From the NCBI GenBank assembly GCA_003518475.1, contig DOYO01000039.1:354-7212 (forward strand): a stretch of DNA of 6,859 bases. The letters run 5' to 3'. The translations under genes were made by a program, and so were the position numbers. This DNA comes from Acholeplasmataceae bacterium (lineage in GTDB: Bacteria; Bacillota_I; Bacilli_A; Acholeplasmatales; Acholeplasmataceae). Below, piece after piece: positions 4,253-6,859 of the stretch (within the stretch, counting starts at the first letter, position 1; each line of letters starts with the position of its first letter). Under the pieces are notes generated by a model. The model was not told where the DNA came from, did not search any database, and saw nothing but the letters and a program-made list of their open reading frames with translations.

Positions 4253-6859
4253 TCAATCCATCTTTTTGATCTGTTCAATCAGGAAGGTTTTTTGATTTTT
4301 ATAATCATTGACTCTTATTTTGAAGATTTGTACGTCATTTGTCAACAGACTTGCATATTTTTCATAGGTTTCGCTAAATAAGGTTGCTTCCATTTGGGTG
4401 CTTCCATCATCAAGTTCTACAAATGCCATCTCTTTGCCTGCTTTAGTTTTAATGACCTTCACTTTTCTGATAAACGCCAAAACGTTAGCTTCTAGTTCTT
4501 TTTCAAAGACAGATAAGGTTTTGAGCTTATACTTTTTAATAACATCTTGAAAAGCATTGATCGGATGATAAACAATATTAAACCCAAGGGCATCTTTTTC
4601 AAATTGCGCCTTTTCTGCGAATGCATAATCATCTGTGACCATCAATTTGAAATCGGTGATGTACTGTTCATATCCTGCATCATCGATTTGTTTATGATAA
4701 TTCATGGTTTTATGGTTTAACTTGAATGAATCTAAGGCACCGCTATGAATCAGCATTTCCAAGTTCTTATCATTCAAATCTTTCTTCATGCGTAATTTGA
4801 AATTTTGATAATCCTTGAATTCACCCTTCTTACGTTCTTCCATGATTTTATTGACTGCGATTTTCCCTAAACTCTTGATTGCTAAAAGAGGAAGGTAAAT
4901 TGATTTTTGATCATAGATGTATTGGTCTGTGCTCTTGTTGATATCAGGAGGAAGGATGGGTATTTGCTGTTTTCTGATTTCATTGATATATTCTGAGGTA
5001 ACTCCCTCATTTCCTGTGACTGAAGATAATAAAACCGTCATGAAAATAGGAAAGTAATTGGCTTTTAAATAAGCCATCTGATAAGCGACTAAAGAATATG
5101 CGACGCTATGGCTTCTGTTGAATCCATAATCGGCAAACTTGACGATGTAATCATAAATCTCTTCCGCAATGGATTCGCTATAGTTTTTGATCTTGCATTT
5201 TTCAATGAAGCGTTTGCGTTCACTGTCTAATATGTTTTTATCCTTCTTCGAAATACCGCGTCGGAGCAAGTCAGCTTCCGCCAAGGTGTATCCTGCAAAT
5301 TCATGCGCGATCCGCATGATTTGTTCCTGGTAGACAATGATTCCATAGGTCTGTTTTAAGATGCCTTCAAGATTCGGATGCACATAGCTGAATGCTTTAC
5401 CGTTTCTGCGTTCGATATATTCATTGATGTTATCCATCGGACCCGGTCTATATAAGGCTAAAATAGCAACGATATCTTCAAATGTGTTGGGTTTTAGTTT
5501 TCTCAAAGAAGCACGCATGCCTGATGATTCCAACTGGAAAATACCTGAAGTGTCCGCTGATTCCAAAAGCTTGTAAGTTTTTTCATCATCTAAGGTCAAA
5601 TCCGCTAAAATGAAGGGTTCACCAAGTCGATGAATCGCTTTGATGACATCATCAATCACAGCTAAATTCCTTATGCCCAAAAAGTCGATTTTCAATAAGC
5701 CTAAGGATTCAAGATCCTTCGCTTCCAACTGGCTTTGATAAAAGTCATAAAGACCCTTCTGCAAAGGGATATATTGTGATAAGTCTTGTTCAGCTAAAAT
5801 CATTCCTGCAGCATGCGTTCCCGTATGTCTTGGAAGACCTTCGATTGCTTTCGCGACACGGACAAGACGCATCATTTCATAATCAGTCGAATCCAGTTTT
5901 TCATCCGTGACGCGCTTGATGATTCCAGTGACTCTCATTGGATCAATTTTCATGACGCGCGCGATATCCCTAATCGATGAACGAAGGGCGAACGTACCAA
6001 ATGTCACAATCGAAATGATATGCTTATCTCCATATTTATTTCTGACGTACTGGAGTACTTCATCTCGCTTGTTATCTGGAAAATCCATATCGATATCCGG
6101 CATGCTGATACGTTCCGGATTTAAAAACCGTTCAAAAAGAAGGTCATAAGTGATAGGATCGACATCGGTAATTCCTAAACAATATGCAACTAAAGATCCG
6201 GCAGATGAACCTCTGCCTGGACCAACTAATATATCATGTGTTTTTGCGTATTTGACAAAATCATAAACGATTAAAAAGTAATTGTCAAATCCCATTTTAT
6301 GAATGACGGAAAGCTCATACAACAAGCGTTCCTGATAGGTTTTAACGTTCGCGTTTGGAAGTTTCTTGAGTCTTTTCTTGAGTCCCATGGTTGCTAAAGA
6401 TCTTAGGTATTCATTGGTTGTTCCCTCTTCGATTTTATACACGGGCATCTGAAATTTTGGATCTTCAAAGGTATAAGAAACACTATTAACAAAGGATGTC
6501 AAATGATTGAAAATGAATGCGTAGTCAGCAAATAATTCCTTGATTTCTTCCTTGCTCAATAATGCATAATTGGCATCCTTAGGCATTTCATTCTTTTCAT
6601 TATCAATTTGAATGAGGGCTTCATAAACCTCTTTATCTTCCTTGGTGAGGTAAGAAGTTTGATGGACGGGAAGCATCTTGATACCTTGTGAAGTGCTGAT
6701 CGCACTCAATTTGGGAGCAACCTTCATCTCCATGTCAAACGTATCTAAAGAGAGTCCTAAATAAAAGTCGTCAAAGGATGATGAAAAGAGGGATGAGTAG
6801 GTCTTCGCCTTTTCCAAATCTTCTTTTAAAATCATATGATCGATGATACTATCTACACC
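4253..6859 (-). CDS. dnaE: DNA polymerase III alpha subunit DnaE (5' end cut by window edge)
   Basis: Replicative DNA polymerase, C-family, which adds dNTPs at the replication fork. The frame is open to the window edge: 8 codons precede the first ATG (6835), so that ATG is internal and the N terminus is missing (roughly 130-200 residues, judged from DnaE proteins of about 1,000-1,150 aa). Numbering from that ATG: the end of the PHP domain (to about 80); the palm with VGPGRGSSAGS (204-214) and the catalytic acidic motif PDIDMDFPD (246-254; D249 and D251 the likely metal-binding pair); RHTGTHAAG (336-344); YRPGPMD (462-468); the fingers with FADYGFNRSHSVAYS (567-581); a helix-hairpin-helix region (about 648-685); and a C-terminal OB fold (about 783-858). 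It ends at TGA immediately after the OB fold, with no tau-binding extension like that of E. coli. No PolC-type exonuclease is inserted. The visible part has no tryptophan. It is the first visible gene of an operon with the two genes downstream; its promoter lies outside the window. Confidence 0.96.
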   Translation of the reverse strand, partial: GVDSIIDHMILKEDLEKAKTYSSLFSSSFDDFYLGLSLDTFDMEMKVAPKLSAISTSQGIKMLPVHQTSYLTKEDKEVYEALIQIDNEKNEMPKDANYALLSKEEIKELFADYAFIFNHLTSFVNSVSYTFEDPKFQMPVYKIEEGTTNEYLRSLATMGLKKRLKKLPNANVKTYQERLLYELSVIHKMGFDNYFLIVYDFVKYAKTHDILVGPGRGSSAGSLVAYCLGITDVDPITYDLLFERFLNPERISMPDIDMDFPDNKRDEVLQYVRNKYGDKHIISIVTFGTFALRSSIRDIARVMKIDPMRVTGIIKRVTDEKLDSTDYEMMRLVRVAKAIEGLPRHTGTHAAGMILAEQDLSQYIPLQKGLYDFYQSQLEAKDLESLGLLKIDFLGIRNLAVIDDVIKAIHRLGEPFILADLTLDDEKTYKLLESADTSGIFQLESSGMRASLRKLKPNTFEDIVAILALYRPGPMDNINEYIERRNGKAFSYVHPNLEGILKQTYGIIVYQEQIMRIAHEFAGYTLAEADLLRRGISKKDKNILDSERKRFIEKCKIKNYSESIAEEIYDYIVKFADYGFNRSHSVAYSLVAYQMAYLKANYFPIFMTVLLSSVTGNEGVTSEYINEIRKQQIPILPPDINKSTDQYIYDQKSIYLPLLAIKSLGKIAVNKIMEERKKGEFKDYQNFKLRMKKDLNDKNLEMLIHSGALDSFKLNHKTMNYHKQIDDAGYEQYITDFKLMVTDDYAFAEKAQFEKDALGFNIVYHPINAFQDVIKKYKLKTLSVFEKELEANVLAFIRKVKVIKTKAGKEMAFVELDDGSTQMEATLFSETYEKYASLLTNDVQIFKIRVNDYKNQKTFLIEQIKKMD

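Noticed and set aside
4223..4253. ATG overlapping the dnaE stop (TGATG) as an alternative start
   Set aside because: It is in another frame and stops after ten codons.
4232..4255. Possible read-through of the dnaE TGA, which is in frame with the 173-aa gene (7 codons before its ATG), as would happen in a UGA=Trp mycoplasma
   Set aside because: All tryptophan codons I checked are TGG and no gene has an internal in-frame TGA. The CDF gene also ends in TGA just before a terminator, and the 173-aa gene has its own well-spaced ribosome site.
5907..6149. Plus-strand open frame of 80 codons
   Set aside because: Antisense to the catalytic palm of dnaE, where the minus-strand motifs are unmistakable.

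Overview
The window is a block of minus-strand genes from a low-GC, Gram-positive-type bacterium (GC looks to be in the high 30s per cent by eye). Every tryptophan codon I checked is TGG, no reading frame contains an internal TGA, and two genes end in TGA, so the standard genetic code is used. Strong purine-rich ribosome sites, the DnaE type, and a very large cysteine-free surface-type protein fit an Acholeplasma-like (Acholeplasmatales/Izemoplasmatales) organism or another low-GC Firmicute. They do not fit a UGA=Trp mycoplasma. The lineage is an inference, not something the sequence proves.

Reading in the direction of transcription (high to low coordinates): (1) 6859-4253 is the C-terminal three quarters or so of DNA polymerase III alpha subunit DnaE; its N terminus lies beyond the right edge. 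(2) 4234-3713 is a small acidic protein of unknown function, 18 nt after dnaE. (3) 3700-2813 is a cation diffusion facilitator (CDF) metal exporter. Its ribosome site overlaps the stop codon of the preceding gene, so genes 1-3 look like one operon. (4) 2801-2739 holds a long hairpin with a T tract that should end this operon. A good extended -10 promoter for the next gene is built into the same DNA. (5) 2693-1 is a large open frame of 897 codons with no stop in the window. It encodes a membrane protein with a CvpA-like multi-spanning N-terminal domain and a long, acidic, cysteine-free C-terminal region, predicted extracytoplasmic, made of at least seven degenerate repeats of about 90-113 residues. 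It continues past the left edge.

No RNA genes, CRISPR arrays or mobile elements were seen. The only intergenic region over 20 nt is the 119-nt gap 2694-2812. The most interesting object is the CvpA-like repeat protein: the membrane domain resembles a known small family, but its fusion to a giant repeat ectodomain is unusual. The next most interesting are the combined terminator/promoter hairpin and the unusual metal-site residues of the CDF exporter.
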